From: Streptomyces griseus subsp. griseus
Lineage (GTDB): Bacteria; Actinomycetota; Actinomycetes; Streptomycetales; Streptomycetaceae
Assembly: GCF_000720255.1 (NCBI RefSeq)
Contig: NZ_JOJE01000014.1
Coordinates: 1 to 64,000 of the forward strand
Length of the DNA stretch: 64,000 bases
Reading direction: 5' to 3'
The position numbers and the translations under genes were made by a program. Shown in pieces: positions 45,904-54,848 of this stretch; the first letter of the stretch is position 1; each line of letters begins with the position of its first letter. The notes under the pieces are model-generated. The model had not been told where the DNA came from and did no database searches. It saw only the letters and a list, made by a program, of their open reading frames with translations.

Positions 45904-45949
45904 ACCCCCGCACGACGTCCCCCGAGCCGCTACCCAGAAGGGACAGAAC

Positions 45950-47302
45950 GTGTCAACCACCCCCCGCACCGCCGACCCGGCCAGGAGATCGCCGCGTTCG
46001 GTGCTCATGGCCGTACTCGCCGGGCTGGTGCCGTTACTCGCGGCCACCGTCCTCACCGCACCCGTCGCCTCCGCCCGCACGGAGGCCACCGCGCCGGCTC
46101 GCGCGCAGGCGTCCGCCGCGGTTCCCGCCGCGACCCTCACCGAGGTCACCGACTTCGGTGCGAACCCCAGCAACCTCCAGATGTACATCTACGTCCCGGC
46201 GAACGTCACCCCCCGCCCGGCTGTCGTGGTCGCCGTGCACTACTGCACGGGCTCCGGTCCGGCCATGTACAACGGCACCGAGTACGCCCAACTGGCCGAC
46301 CGCTACGGCTACATCGTCGTCTACCCCTCGGTCACCCGCAGCAGCAAATGCTTCGACGTCTCCTCGCCCCAGGCACTGAAGCGCGGTGGCGGCAGTGACC
46401 CCGTCGGCATCAAGTCGATGATCGACTGGACCACCCGCACCTACTCCGCCGACACCGGCCGGATCTTCGTCACGGGCATCTCCTCCGGCGCGATGATGAC
46501 CAACGTCCTGCTCGGCGACTACCCCGACGTGTTCGCGGCGGGCGCCGCCTTCTCGGGCGTCCCGTTCGGCTGCTTCGCCACCACGAACGGCTCCGAGTGG
46601 AACAGTGAGTGCTCCGGCGGCAGCATCACCCACACCCCGCAGGAGTGGGGCAACCTGGTGCGCAACGCCTACCCCGGCTACACCGGCCCCCGGCCGCGGA
46701 TGCAGGTGTGGCACGGCACGCAGGACGACGTCCTGCGCTATCCGAACTTCGGGGAGGAGATCAAGCAGTGGACGAACGTGCAGGGCGTCAGCCAGACCCC
46801 GGCCGCCACCGACTCGCCCCAGTCCGGCTGGACCCGCACCCGCTACGGCGGCACCGGTGACCAGGCCCCCGTCGAGGCCGTCAGCCTCCAGGGCGTCGGC
46901 CACGACCTGTACAAGTGGGGCATGACGGAACGCGTCCTGACGTTCTTCGGCCTGAACGGCGGCTCCGGCCCGGGCCCCCAGCCTCAGCCCGGCGCCTGCA
47001 AGGTGACGGCGTCCACCAACGCCTGGAGCACCGGCCTGACCGGTTCCGTGACCCTCACCAACACCGGCACCACCGCGATCAACGGCTGGAAGCTGGGCTT
47101 CACCCTGCCCTCCGGTCAGACGATCACCAACGGCTGGGGCGCCACGTACAGTCCGGCCTCCGGCGCGGTGACGGCCAGCAACGTGACGTACAACGGCACG
47201 ATCGCGCCGAACGCGAGCGTCACCATCGGCTACCAGGCGAACCACACGGGCAACAGCGCGGCACCCGGTTCGTTCACGCTCAACGGGGACGCCTGCTCGT
47301 AG
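45950..47302 (+). CDS. Secreted CE1 acetylxylan/feruloyl esterase with CBM2
   Basis: 450 residues from a GTG with AGAAGGGA upstream. Signal peptide to about 43. The esterase domain (about 62-335) is of the CE1 PHB-depolymerase type: VVAVHYCTGSG (oxyanion loop), the nucleophile elbow VTGISSGAMM with Ser178, WHGTQDDVL (Asp) and GVGHDLYKWG (His). A Gly/Pro linker leads to CBM2 (about 349-450). It resembles AxeA-type acetylxylan esterases and would assist xylan degradation. It differs from the two LpqC-like CE1 enzymes elsewhere in the window. Confidence 0.88.
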   Translation: MSTTPRTADPARRSPRSVLMAVLAGLVPLLAATVLTAPVASARTEATAPARAQASAAVPAATLTEVTDFGANPSNLQMYIYVPANVTPRPAVVVAVHYCTGSGPAMYNGTEYAQLADRYGYIVVYPSVTRSSKCFDVSSPQALKRGGGSDPVGIKSMIDWTTRTYSADTGRIFVTGISSGAMMTNVLLGDYPDVFAAGAAFSGVPFGCFATTNGSEWNSECSGGSITHTPQEWGNLVRNAYPGYTGPRPRMQVWHGTQDDVLRYPNFGEEIKQWTNVQGVSQTPAATDSPQSGWTRTRYGGTGDQAPVEAVSLQGVGHDLYKWGMTERVLTFFGLNGGSGPGPQPQPGACKVTASTNAWSTGLTGSVTLTNTGTTAINGWKLGFTLPSGQTITNGWGATYSPASGAVTASNVTYNGTIAPNASVTIGYQANHTGNSAAPGSFTLNGDACS

Positions 47303-47459
47303 AATCGCCGGAACTGACGGATCATCAACCGCGGGCGGTCCGAGTGGGCCGCCCGCGGGAATTGCCGGGCGGGGGAGCGGGCGGAGGAGTAGCGTCCCCG
47401 GGATCGGATGCGCGGGGCCGGTCGCCAGCCCCGCTCGGGATGGACGGAGAGAGCCGAGG

Positions 47460-48017
47460 ATGACCTCCGACGACGTGGTCGGGCTGCTGGCCGACGAGAA
47501 CCGTACGCGGGCCTTCGCCGCCGTGGCGCTGGGCGCCGCGAGCGCCGAGGAAGTCGCCGAGCGTGCGGGGCTGCGCGCCAGGGACGCCCTGGTCGCGCTG
47601 CGCCGGCTCCAGGACGGCGGGGTCGTCACGGCGACGGACGGTGGCCTCAGGGTGTCGTACGACCGTCTGCGCGGCCTCGCGCGCGACGCGGCCGAGCCCC
47701 GGCCGGAGCAGGACCACGGCTCCGGCGACGAGCGCGTCGAGATGGTGCTGCGCACCTTCGTGCGCGACGGACGGCTGGTGCGGCTGCCGGCCCAGTGGAA
47801 CCGCAAGACGCTCGTCCTTCGCCATGTCGCGCAGCGCACCTTCGAGCCGGACCGGGCGTACACGGAACGCGAGGTGAACGACCGGCTCCGGGTCTGGTGC
47901 GAGGGCGGACAGGTCGACCACGTGACCCTGCGCCGCTACCTGGTCGACCTGCATCACCTGCACCGCCACGACGGCGTCTACCGACGCCCGCCCGAGGGCA
48001 CCGCGCAGGCCGGCTGA
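47460..48017 (+). CDS. HTH regulator with DUF2087 domain
   Basis: 185 residues, ATG after GCCGAGG. The N-terminus is an ArsR-like winged helix (LADENRTRAFAAVALGAASAEEVAERAGL, then LQDGGVV). Residues about 95-175 are DUF2087 (LRTFVRDGRLVRLPAQWNRK, FEPDRAYTEREVNDRL, DHVTLRRYLVD). The family is common in Firmicutes and actinobacteria and is thought to be regulatory; no ligand is known. It appears to be a single-gene unit. Confidence 0.82.
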   Translation: MTSDDVVGLLADENRTRAFAAVALGAASAEEVAERAGLRARDALVALRRLQDGGVVTATDGGLRVSYDRLRGLARDAAEPRPEQDHGSGDERVEMVLRTFVRDGRLVRLPAQWNRKTLVLRHVAQRTFEPDRAYTEREVNDRLRVWCEGGQVDHVTLRRYLVDLHHLHRHDGVYRRPPEGTAQAG

Positions 48018-48051
48018 GCGGGGCCACGGCACGTTCAGCCCCAAAAACGCG

Positions 48052-49131
48052 TCACACGGAGCGGTGGTACTGCTCCGGCACCCGTACCTCGGCCCCGAGT
48101 TCCCGTGCCGCGCGTCGGGCCCACGACGGGTCGCGCAGCAGTTCGCGGCCGAGCAGCACCGCGTCCGCCTCGCCGTTCGCCACGATCTTCGCGGCCTGCT
48201 CGACCTCGGTGATCAGACCGACCGCGGCGACGGGCATCGGCGTCTCGGCCCGCACCCGGGCGGCGAAGGGCACTTGGTACCCCGGGTCGGTGGGGATGCG
48301 TACGTCGGAGGCGTTGCCGCCGGTGGAGACGTCGAGCAGATCGACGCCGTGGGCGTGCAGCTCGGCGGCGAAGCGAACCGTGTCGTCCGCCGTCCAGCCG
48401 CCCTCCTCCAGCCAGTCGGTGGCCGATACGCGGAAGAACAGCGGCTTTTCCTGCGGCCAGACCTCCCGTACCGCGTCGACGACTTCGAGGGCGAAGCGAA
48501 CGCGGTTCTCGTACGAACCGCCGTACGCGTCGGTGCGGCGGTTGGAGTGCGGGGAGAGGAACTCGTTGATCAGGTAGCCGTGGGCGCCGTGGATCTCGAC
48601 GATCTCGAAACCGGCGGCGAGGGCCCGGCGGGCCGCGTCGGCGAACTGGCCGACGATGTCCCGGATCTCTTCCACCGTCAGCTCGTCCGGCACCGGGTGC
48701 CGCTCGTCGAATGCGAGGGCGCTCGGCCCCACGGGCTGCCACCCGTGCGTGTCCGGCCCGACCGGCGCGCCGCCCGTCCATGACCGGTCGGTCGAAGCCT
48801 TGCGCCCGGCGTGGGCGAGCTGGACCGCGGGCACCGTGCCCTGCGAGGCGAGGAAGCGGGTGATACGCCGGAACGCCTCGACCTGGGTGTCGTTCCAGAT
48901 GCCGAGGTCGTACGGTGAGATCCGGCCCTCGGGGCTGACGGCGGTCGCCTCGACGATGACCAGCCCCGTCCCGCCCGCCGCCCGCGCCGCGTAGTGCGCG
49001 AAGTGCCAGTCGGCCGGCGCGCCGGTGTCCGGGCCCTCCGGCGCGGCCGAGTACTGGCACATCGGAGGCATCCACACCCGGTTCGGGATCGTCACTTCGC
49101 GCAGGCTGAAAGGCTCGAAGAGCGCGCTCAC
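48052..49131 (-). CDS. Old-yellow-enzyme-type NADPH dehydrogenase (NamA/YqjM-like)
   Basis: 359 residues using the GTG at 49131, which has GGAG seven bases upstream; the ATG four codons earlier has no RBS. The FMN-binding TIM barrel shows VTIPNRVWMPPMCQYSA, VIVEATAVSPEGRIS, VQLAHAGRKAST, HGAHGYLINEFLSPHSNRRTDAYGGS with active-site histidines, and VAAVGLIT with ADAVLLGRELLRDP. These enzymes reduce activated C=C bonds and nitro compounds with NADPH. It is divergent from an ArsR-family regulator across a repeat-rich 120-bp region, so induction by reactive electrophiles is plausible. Confidence 0.9.
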   Translation of the reverse strand: MSALFEPFSLREVTIPNRVWMPPMCQYSAAPEGPDTGAPADWHFAHYAARAAGGTGLVIVEATAVSPEGRISPYDLGIWNDTQVEAFRRITRFLASQGTVPAVQLAHAGRKASTDRSWTGGAPVGPDTHGWQPVGPSALAFDERHPVPDELTVEEIRDIVGQFADAARRALAAGFEIVEIHGAHGYLINEFLSPHSNRRTDAYGGSYENRVRFALEVVDAVREVWPQEKPLFFRVSATDWLEEGGWTADDTVRFAAELHAHGVDLLDVSTGGNASDVRIPTDPGYQVPFAARVRAETPMPVAAVGLITEVEQAAKIVANGEADAVLLGRELLRDPSWARRAARELGAEVRVPEQYHRSV

Positions 49132-49165
49132 GGCGGACTCCATTCGTCACGGGCCGGTGGTCGGG

Positions 49166-49221
49166 ACTCGTACGATAGACACCGTAGTACGGCAGATGTC
49201 AAACTACGAAGACACTCGTAC
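49166..49221. promoter_or_regulatory. Repeat-containing operator region between NamA-like and ArsR genes
   Basis: ACTCGTAC occurs at 49166-49173 and again at 49214-49221. Between them CGTAGT (49183-49188) and ACTACG (49203-49208) are inverted with a 14-bp spacer. This AT-richer region covers both divergent promoters. The adjacent ArsR-family protein is the natural candidate binder. Confidence 0.5.
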
Positions 49222-49251
49222 AATGGCACCTCCCCGAGCAGTGGAGCCGCC

Positions 49252-49605
49252 GTGACCACCCTTGTCGCCAGCAGCCGTGACCTGCCGCATCCGGGCCGGG
49301 AGGAGATCCGGCTGGAGGCCGTGCTGCACGCGCTGTCCGATCCGCTGCGGCTGCGGATCGTACGAGAGCTCGCCGCCGACGGCGACGAGCTGTCCTGTTC
49401 GCACTTCGACCTGCCGGTCACCAAGTCCACCGCCACATACCACTTCCGGGTGCTGCGCGAGAGCGGCGTGATCCGGCAGATCTACCGGGGCACCGCCAAG
49501 ATGAACGGCCTTCGCCGCGACGATCTGGACGTTCTCTTCCCGGGGGTCCTCGACACCCTCCTCGGAGCCGCCGCCCGCGAGTCACGCCGGCTCGGCGGCG
49601 GCTGA
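49252..49605 (+). CDS. ArsR-family transcriptional regulator
   Basis: 117 residues from a GTG with GGAG six bases upstream. Compact winged helix: LEAVLHALSDPLRLRIVRELAADGDELSCSHF, recognition helix region VTKSTATYHFRVLRESGVIRQI, then the wing YRGTAKMNGLRRDDLDVLFPG. No metal-binding CVC motif is present, so an organic or redox signal is likely. It probably controls itself and the divergent NamA-like gene. Confidence 0.9.
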   Translation: MTTLVASSRDLPHPGREEIRLEAVLHALSDPLRLRIVRELAADGDELSCSHFDLPVTKSTATYHFRVLRESGVIRQIYRGTAKMNGLRRDDLDVLFPGVLDTLLGAAARESRRLGGG

Positions 49606-49625
49606 AGCCGACTGCGTGGGCGGGT

Positions 49626-50969
49626 CTACGACACGGACCCCCGCGCCGCCGCCAGCAGTGACTCCCAGTCCGGCAGCTTGACCACGCCCCGCCCGAGCGA
49701 TGCCCCGAGCTCCGCCTCGGCCCGCTCGATGGCCAGCCACCCCGCCCACTCCACGGGTTCCACACCCTCGGCCCGCAGCACCGCCGCAGGATCGTTCGGC
49801 AGCTCCCTGCGTACCAGCAGGGAGGCGTCCGCCAGCAGGGACGTCGCCGTTTCCTTGGCGCACGGCCGGTTCGTTCCGATGACGCCCGTCGGGCCCCGCT
49901 TGATCCAGCCCGCCACGTACTCGCCCGGTGCCACACCCCCCTCGCGCAGCACCCTCCCGGCCAGGTTCGGCACGATCCCGCGCCCCGCGTCGAACGGCAG
50001 TCCCTCCAGGGGGACCCCGCGATAGCCCACCGAACGCATCACGAGCTGCGCCTCGACGTCCTCGTACCTGCCCGTGCCCGTCACCCCGCCGTGCCCGTCC
50101 GGCGCCGTCCGCTCGAAGCGCACGGCGGCCACTCGGCCTCCCTCGGCGAGCAGTTCGACCGGGCGCAGGAAGAACCGCGGCCGGATCCGGCGCGGGGCAC
50201 CGGTCCGCGGCCGCTCGGCCCAGCCGCGCAGCACCTCCACGTTGCGGCGCTGGGGAGCGGGCAGGCCGGAGGGGTCGGCGTACGCGGGGTCGAGGGCGAG
50301 CTCCGCCGGGTCCACGATCACGTCGGTGTCCGGCAGGGCGCCCAGCTCGCGCAGCTCCTTGGTGGTGAAGCGGGCCTGGGACGGTCCGCGCCGCCCCGCC
50401 ATGTGGATCTCGGTCACCCGGCTGGCGGCGAGCGCGGTGAGCGCCGCCTGTGGCATGTCGGTGGGACTCAGTTCCGTCGCGCCCCGGGCCAGCATGCGAG
50501 TGACGTCGACCGCGACATTGCCCACGCCGATGACCACGGCCGAACGGACCGCCGACACGAAGCGGCCCGCCACCGAGTCGGGGTGCGCGCTGTACCAGGA
50601 CACGAACTCCGTGGCCGAGAAGCTGCCCGGCAGTTCCTCGCCGGGAATCCCCAGGTGGCGGTCGGTCGCCGCACCGACGCAGTACACCACCGCGTGGTAC
50701 AGCTCCCGCAGACGGTCGGCCGGCACCCCCTCGGCGCCGACCCGCACCCCGCCGAGGAACCGCACCCGCTCGTGCTCCAGCACCGTGCGCAGGTTGTTCT
50801 GCAGTGACTTGATCTTCTCGTGGTCCGGCGCCACGCCGTAGCGGACCAGGCCGTACGGGCACGGCAGCCGGTCCAGGACGTCCACGAGCACCCCGGGATC
50901 CTGGTCCACGAGGCTCTGGGCGGTGTAGACCCCGCTCGGCCCGGAGCCGACCACGGCGACACGCAGCAC
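49626..50969 (-). CDS. FprA-like ferredoxin/adrenodoxin-type NADP reductase
   Basis: 447 residues. FAD-binding fingerprint at the start (VAVVGSGPSGVYTAQSL), then CPYGLVRYGVAPDHEKIK, the NADP-binding region VVIGVGNVAVDVTRML, the family block MAGRRGPSQARFT, and the C-terminal second FAD contact GEYVAGWIKRGPTGVIGTN. It matches mycobacterial FprA, which passes electrons from NADPH to ferredoxins serving P450s. It is convergent with the ArsR gene, 20 bp apart. No ferredoxin or P450 is adjacent. Confidence 0.92.
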   Translation of the reverse strand: MLRVAVVGSGPSGVYTAQSLVDQDPGVLVDVLDRLPCPYGLVRYGVAPDHEKIKSLQNNLRTVLEHERVRFLGGVRVGAEGVPADRLRELYHAVVYCVGAATDRHLGIPGEELPGSFSATEFVSWYSAHPDSVAGRFVSAVRSAVVIGVGNVAVDVTRMLARGATELSPTDMPQAALTALAASRVTEIHMAGRRGPSQARFTTKELRELGALPDTDVIVDPAELALDPAYADPSGLPAPQRRNVEVLRGWAERPRTGAPRRIRPRFFLRPVELLAEGGRVAAVRFERTAPDGHGGVTGTGRYEDVEAQLVMRSVGYRGVPLEGLPFDAGRGIVPNLAGRVLREGGVAPGEYVAGWIKRGPTGVIGTNRPCAKETATSLLADASLLVRRELPNDPAAVLRAEGVEPVEWAGWLAIERAEAELGASLGRGVVKLPDWESLLAAARGSVS

Positions 50970-51094
50970 GGCGGAACCCCTTTTCTCGAGGGGCCCGGCG
51001 GCCCCGGGGAATCAGAGGAGATCGCTCACGCGTCCAGCATCGCACCGGGAGCGCCCCACTGACAGGGTGCCGCGCCGCTGAGCAGGGTCGATGC

Positions 51095-51754
51095 TCATTC
51101 CATCGCCCGCATCCGGGTGATCTCGCTGGTCTGCTGGGCGACCACGTCGTCGGCCATCTCCTCGATCCGCACGGTGTTGCCCTCCGACTTGACGTCGACG
51201 GCCATGGTGATCGCCCCCTCGTGATGGCTGATCATCAGGGTGAGGAAGAGCTGGTCGAACGCCTTCCCCCGGGCCGCGCGCAACTTCTTCAGCTGGGCTT
51301 CGGTCGCCATGCCAGGCATCGAGGCGTGCTCGTGGCCACCGCCCGGGCCGTCGGCCTCGGCCCCGTGGCTTTTGAGCCAGCTCTTCATGATCTCGATTTC
51401 CGGGCCCTGCGCGGCGGCGATCCGCGCGGCCAGCCGGCGCACGCCCGCCGACCCGGCGTGGTCCGGCGCCAGTTCCGTCATCTCCAAGGCTTGGGCGTGG
51501 TGCTCGATCATGCGGCGCGCGTAGGCGAGGTCGGCGGCGTTGGGGCTGTCGTCGTCCGCGCGCTGACCTGCGGCCTCCTGCGCGGACAGGGTGCGGTTCG
51601 CCTCGCCGGGAGCGCCCGGCACGAGGATCGAGGGCCCGCTGCCGCCGTCCGGCGCGGCGCGCGAACCGGAGTCACAGGCCGTGATCCCGAGCCCGGTCAG
51701 CGCGGTGAGCGCGACCGCGGCGAGAGCGGCGCGAGACCCACGTCGTAAGAGCAC
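51095..51754 (-). CDS. DUF305 lipoprotein
   Basis: 219 residues with a lipoprotein signal: basic start, hydrophobic core, lipobox GITAC with Cys about 27. The mature part is DUF305: DLAYARRMIEHHAQALEM, AARIAAAQGPEIEIMKSWL, and a second block LFLTLMISHHEGAITMA. The paired His-rich helices resemble ferritin-like metal or copper-handling domains. It is probably anchored on the outer face of the membrane. Divergent from the LVIVD-repeat gene, with which DUF305 genes are often paired. Confidence 0.9.
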   Translation of the reverse strand: MLLRRGSRAALAAVALTALTGLGITACDSGSRAAPDGGSGPSILVPGAPGEANRTLSAQEAAGQRADDDSPNAADLAYARRMIEHHAQALEMTELAPDHAGSAGVRRLAARIAAAQGPEIEIMKSWLKSHGAEADGPGGGHEHASMPGMATEAQLKKLRAARGKAFDQLFLTLMISHHEGAITMAVDVKSEGNTVRIEEMADDVVAQQTSEITRMRAME

Positions 51755-51826
51755 AACGACCTCCTGGAGAAGGCGGGTTGAGGGCGGTCCGTGCGTGGTC
51801 GCGGTGTTTCCGACCCATGCCCTCTT

Positions 51827-51845
51827 TTGGTCTGTGCATGACCAA
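51827..51845. promoter_or_regulatory. Inverted repeat TTGGTC-N7-GACCAA between divergent secreted-protein genes
   Basis: Perfect 6-bp arms, 72 bp before the DUF305 start on one side and 59 bp before the LVIVD gene on the other. A GATACT hexamer just after it could be a -10 box for the LVIVD gene. Shared control of the two genes is inferred. Confidence 0.4.
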
Positions 51846-51903
51846 GACGATACTTCGGAGGACCGTGTGCCGCTCCCGTCCGAGCGGCGATAGGGAGGAC
51901 GCA

Positions 51904-53331
51904 GTGATCCTGTTGAACCACCCCCGAACGCGGCGCAGATCCGTGGGAGTCCTCGCCCTGGCGGCCGGACTCCTCGCCGCGCTGCTCAGCGCGAGCCCGG
52001 CAGGGGCGACGGCGGACGAGGAGTTACCCGGCCAGGACGAGATCGTCCACTCGGCCAACATCGAGCACCTCGCCAACGTCCCCAAGGACGCCCTGACCGG
52101 CACCAACTCGGACCTGGCCTTCCAGGGCAAGTACGCCTTCGCCGGCAACTACGACGGTTTCCGCATCTTCGACATCAGCGACCCGAGGGCACCGCGGACG
52201 GTCTCCCAGGTGCTGTGCCCCGGCTCGCAGAACGACGTCTCCGTCTCCGGCGACCTGCTGTTCCTGTCCACCGACTCCTCGCGCAGCGACAGCAGTTGCA
52301 ACAGCACCTCGCAGCCCGCGACCGAGAAGTCGTCGTGGGAGGGCATGAAGATCTTCGACATCAGCGACAAGGCGAACCCGAAGTACGTCGCCGCCGTCGA
52401 GACCGCCTGCGGCTCGCACACCCACACGCTGGTGCCCGAGCGCAGGAACGTGTACATCTACGTCTCCTCGTACTCTCCCAGTGCCACCTACCCCGACTGC
52501 CGGCCGCCGCACGACGGCATCTCGGTCATCAAGGTGCCGCGCAAGGCCCCCGAGAAGGCGGCGGTCGTCGGCTTCCCGGTGCTGTTCCCCGGCGAGGGCC
52601 CCGACGGCGGTGGCAACCCGGGCGGACCCACCAACCCGGGTGTCTCCAAGACCACCGGCTGCCACGACATCACGGTCCTGCCCTCCAAGAACCTGGCCGT
52701 GGGCGCGTGCATGGGTGACGGGATCCTGTTCTCGATCAAGGACCCCGAGCACCCGAAGGTCATCGACCAGGTGCAGGACAACGTCAACTTCTCGTTCTGG
52801 CACTCGGCGACCTTCAACCAGAAGGCCGACAAGGTGGTGTTCAACGACGAGCTCGGCGGTGGTGGCGCGGCGACCTGCAACGAGGCGACGGGACCGAACC
52901 GGGGCGCCGACGGCATCTACGACATCGTCGGCAGGGGGGACCACCGCAAGCTGGTCTTCCGCAGCTACTTCAAGATCCCCCGCTATCAGTCCGACACCGA
53001 GAACTGCGTGGCACACAACGCCTCGCTGATCCCGGTCAAGGGCAAGGACATCGTCGTCCAGGCCTGGTACCAGGGCGGTGTCTCCGTGTGGGAGTTCACC
53101 GACTCCAGCCACCCGAAGGAGATCGCCTACTTCGAGCGGGGTCCGCTGGCCACCGACCGGCTCACCAGCGGCGGCTCCTGGTCGGCGTACTACTACAACG
53201 GCCACATCTACTCGAACGACATGGCCAAGGGGCTCGACGTGCTGAAGATCCGGGACCGCCGTACGGACCCCGCGCAGCACGTCCGGCTGCGCGAGCTCAA
53301 CGTGCAGACCCAGCCGGACTACTTCGACTGA
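51904..53331 (+). CDS. Secreted LVIVD-repeat protein
   Basis: 475 residues from a GTG with AGGGAGGA upstream; a longer in-frame start overlaps the intergenic palindrome and lacks an RBS. Signal peptide to about 38 (AGA-TAD). The mature protein repeats LVIVD-type blades such as GNYDGFRIFDISDPRAP, MKIFDISDKANPK, GVSVWEFTDSSHPKE and MAKGLDVLKIRD, indicating a beta-propeller on the cell surface or outside. Function is unknown. Its pairing with a divergent DUF305 lipoprotein is recurrent in Streptomyces. Its end overlaps the convergent TetR gene by 13 bp. Confidence 0.88.
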   Translation: MILLNHPRTRRRSVGVLALAAGLLAALLSASPAGATADEELPGQDEIVHSANIEHLANVPKDALTGTNSDLAFQGKYAFAGNYDGFRIFDISDPRAPRTVSQVLCPGSQNDVSVSGDLLFLSTDSSRSDSSCNSTSQPATEKSSWEGMKIFDISDKANPKYVAAVETACGSHTHTLVPERRNVYIYVSSYSPSATYPDCRPPHDGISVIKVPRKAPEKAAVVGFPVLFPGEGPDGGGNPGGPTNPGVSKTTGCHDITVLPSKNLAVGACMGDGILFSIKDPEHPKVIDQVQDNVNFSFWHSATFNQKADKVVFNDELGGGGAATCNEATGPNRGADGIYDIVGRGDHRKLVFRSYFKIPRYQSDTENCVAHNASLIPVKGKDIVVQAWYQGGVSVWEFTDSSHPKEIAYFERGPLATDRLTSGGSWSAYYYNGHIYSNDMAKGLDVLKIRDRRTDPAQHVRLRELNVQTQPDYFD

Positions 53332-53996
53332 GCGTCCGGTTCGCTGCCCGTCGCGAAGAACCGTGACAGATCCGCTCCACACGCCTCGCCGGAGACCGCC
53401 GTGGTCTCCGGCGGGGTACCGAGCCCCCGGTCGAGCCGGTAGCGCGCGAACAGCTCGGCCCGCAGCGTCGTGATCGACATCGGTACGTTCGGCAGCACCA
53501 TCGCGTAGACGGCGCCCATCAGCAGACAGCGCAGCATCGGATAGTCGGCGTCGACGTCCTTCGAGCCGTGCCGTGCGACGGTGTCCCGCAGCAGCTCGGC
53601 CAGGCGGTGCTGCTCAGGGCACTGCACGAAACCCTCGGCCTGGAGCAGGCCCGCCATGTGCTGGCGCATCAGCACCGTCTGGTCCTGGGCCAGCCCCAGC
53701 AGCGCGTCGATGGCCCGCGCCATCCGCTCCCGCCCGTCGTCGGTACGCGGCTCCCGCTCCAGCGCCTCCTCCAGCGTGCGGTGCATCAGCCGGTGCACGG
53801 CCGACTGCACGAGCTGACGCTTGCCGGGGAAGTAGTACGAGACCAGGCCGCGCGCCGAGCCCGCCCGGTCCGCGATGTCGCCGAGCGTCGTCGCCTCGTA
53901 GCCGCGCTCGCTGACCAGTTCCACGGCGGCCTGGAGCAGACGCTCGCGGGAGCGCCGTCGCAATTCTTCATTGACCGAGGCGCTGCGCGGGGACAT
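53319..53996 (-). CDS. TetR-family transcriptional regulator
   Basis: 225 residues. The N-terminal domain RERLLQAAVELVSERGYEATTLGDIADRAGSARGLVSYYFPGKRQLV is a standard TetR helix-turn-helix. The C-terminal helical domain contains LMRQHMAGLLQAEG and a hydrophobic helix YPMLRCLLMGAVYAMVLP. A near-perfect 21-bp palindrome covers its own promoter, so autorepression is likely. Targets are unknown. Confidence 0.9.
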   Translation of the reverse strand: MSPRSASVNEELRRRSRERLLQAAVELVSERGYEATTLGDIADRAGSARGLVSYYFPGKRQLVQSAVHRLMHRTLEEALEREPRTDDGRERMARAIDALLGLAQDQTVLMRQHMAGLLQAEGFVQCPEQHRLAELLRDTVARHGSKDVDADYPMLRCLLMGAVYAMVLPNVPMSITTLRAELFARYRLDRGLGTPPETTAVSGEACGADLSRFFATGSEPDAQSK

Positions 53997-54010
53997 CCTG
54001 TAACTCCTGC

Positions 54011-54031
54011 GTTGACTGGCTGCCAGCCAAC
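54011..54031. promoter_or_regulatory. TetR autoregulatory operator GTTGACTGG-CTG-CCAGCCAAC
   Basis: A 21-bp palindrome with a single mismatched pair, 15 bp upstream of the TetR start codon. TATAGT on the minus strand, immediately beside it, fits a -10 box, so bound protein would block transcription of its own gene. Confidence 0.65.
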
Positions 54032-54119
54032 TATACTCAGCGCGTCTCGGTCCACCCCCTCGCGGGGAGCGACCGGGCTGCCGTCCGTCCTGGGCGACGC
54101 GGGGGATCGTCCAGGACGG

Positions 54120-54830
54120 TCAGGCCCATTCCCCGGCGGGCCGGCCCACCAGCTCCAGTACGGGCCGCAGGCCGTCCGGCCGTTGCGCCACCGGCAGGTG
54201 GTCCACGAAGTGCACCTCGCAGCCCAGCGCGGCCGCGCCCCCGTCCGCCCGCCGGTCGTCGCCGACCATGAGCACCCGCCGTGGATCGACGTCGAGTGCC
54301 GAGCACGCGGCCTCGAACAGACGCGGGTCCGGCTTGCGGATGCCGTGCTCGTAGGACAGGACGTAGGCGTCGACGTAGGCGTCCAGACCGTGTTCGCGGA
54401 AGACCGGCCGCAGGTCCCAGCCGATGTTGCTGACCACGCCGACCAGGATCCCGCGCTCGCGCAGCGTCCGCAGCACCTCCACGGCGTCGGGGTACGGGGA
54501 CCAGGCGGCCGGCCTCATGTGCAGGTCGTACAGCGTGTCGTGCAGGGCGGGGTCGGGCAGCGGTACCCGGCGCGAGAGGCCGGTGTACGCGGCGCGGTGC
54601 AGCTCCGCGCTCTCGTCCCGGATCTCCCACAGGCGGGCGAGTTCCTCGGGCAGCCGCACGGGGTTCGCCCCGCCCGGCAGAGCCCCCGCGACCTCCAGCG
54701 CCCGCGCCGTCTCGGCCAACTCCCCCTCGGGGAGCACGATCGCCGCCTCGGCCAGCGCGGCGCGCAGCCAGGACTCGGCGGACTCGACGCGGAAGAGGGT
54801 TCCGGAGAAGTCGAACAGTACGGCGGTCAT
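54120..54830 (-). CDS. HAD-superfamily hydrolase
   Basis: 236 residues. HAD motif I is LFDFSGTLFRVE: the nucleophile Asp is present, but the usual second Asp (DxD) is replaced by Ser. Motif II is VGVVSNIGWDLR, motif III the Lys in HGIRKPDPRLFEAA, and motif IV MVGDDRRADGGAAALG. The DFSGT form of motif I occurs in several Streptomyces HAD proteins and may lower phosphatase efficiency. Substrate unknown. It lies downstream of the PAP2 gene on the same strand. Confidence 0.88.
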   Translation of the reverse strand: MTAVLFDFSGTLFRVESAESWLRAALAEAAIVLPEGELAETARALEVAGALPGGANPVRLPEELARLWEIRDESAELHRAAYTGLSRRVPLPDPALHDTLYDLHMRPAAWSPYPDAVEVLRTLRERGILVGVVSNIGWDLRPVFREHGLDAYVDAYVLSYEHGIRKPDPRLFEAACSALDVDPRRVLMVGDDRRADGGAAALGCEVHFVDHLPVAQRPDGLRPVLELVGRPAGEWA

Positions 54831-54848
54831 GGAGGTGATCCTAGGGAG

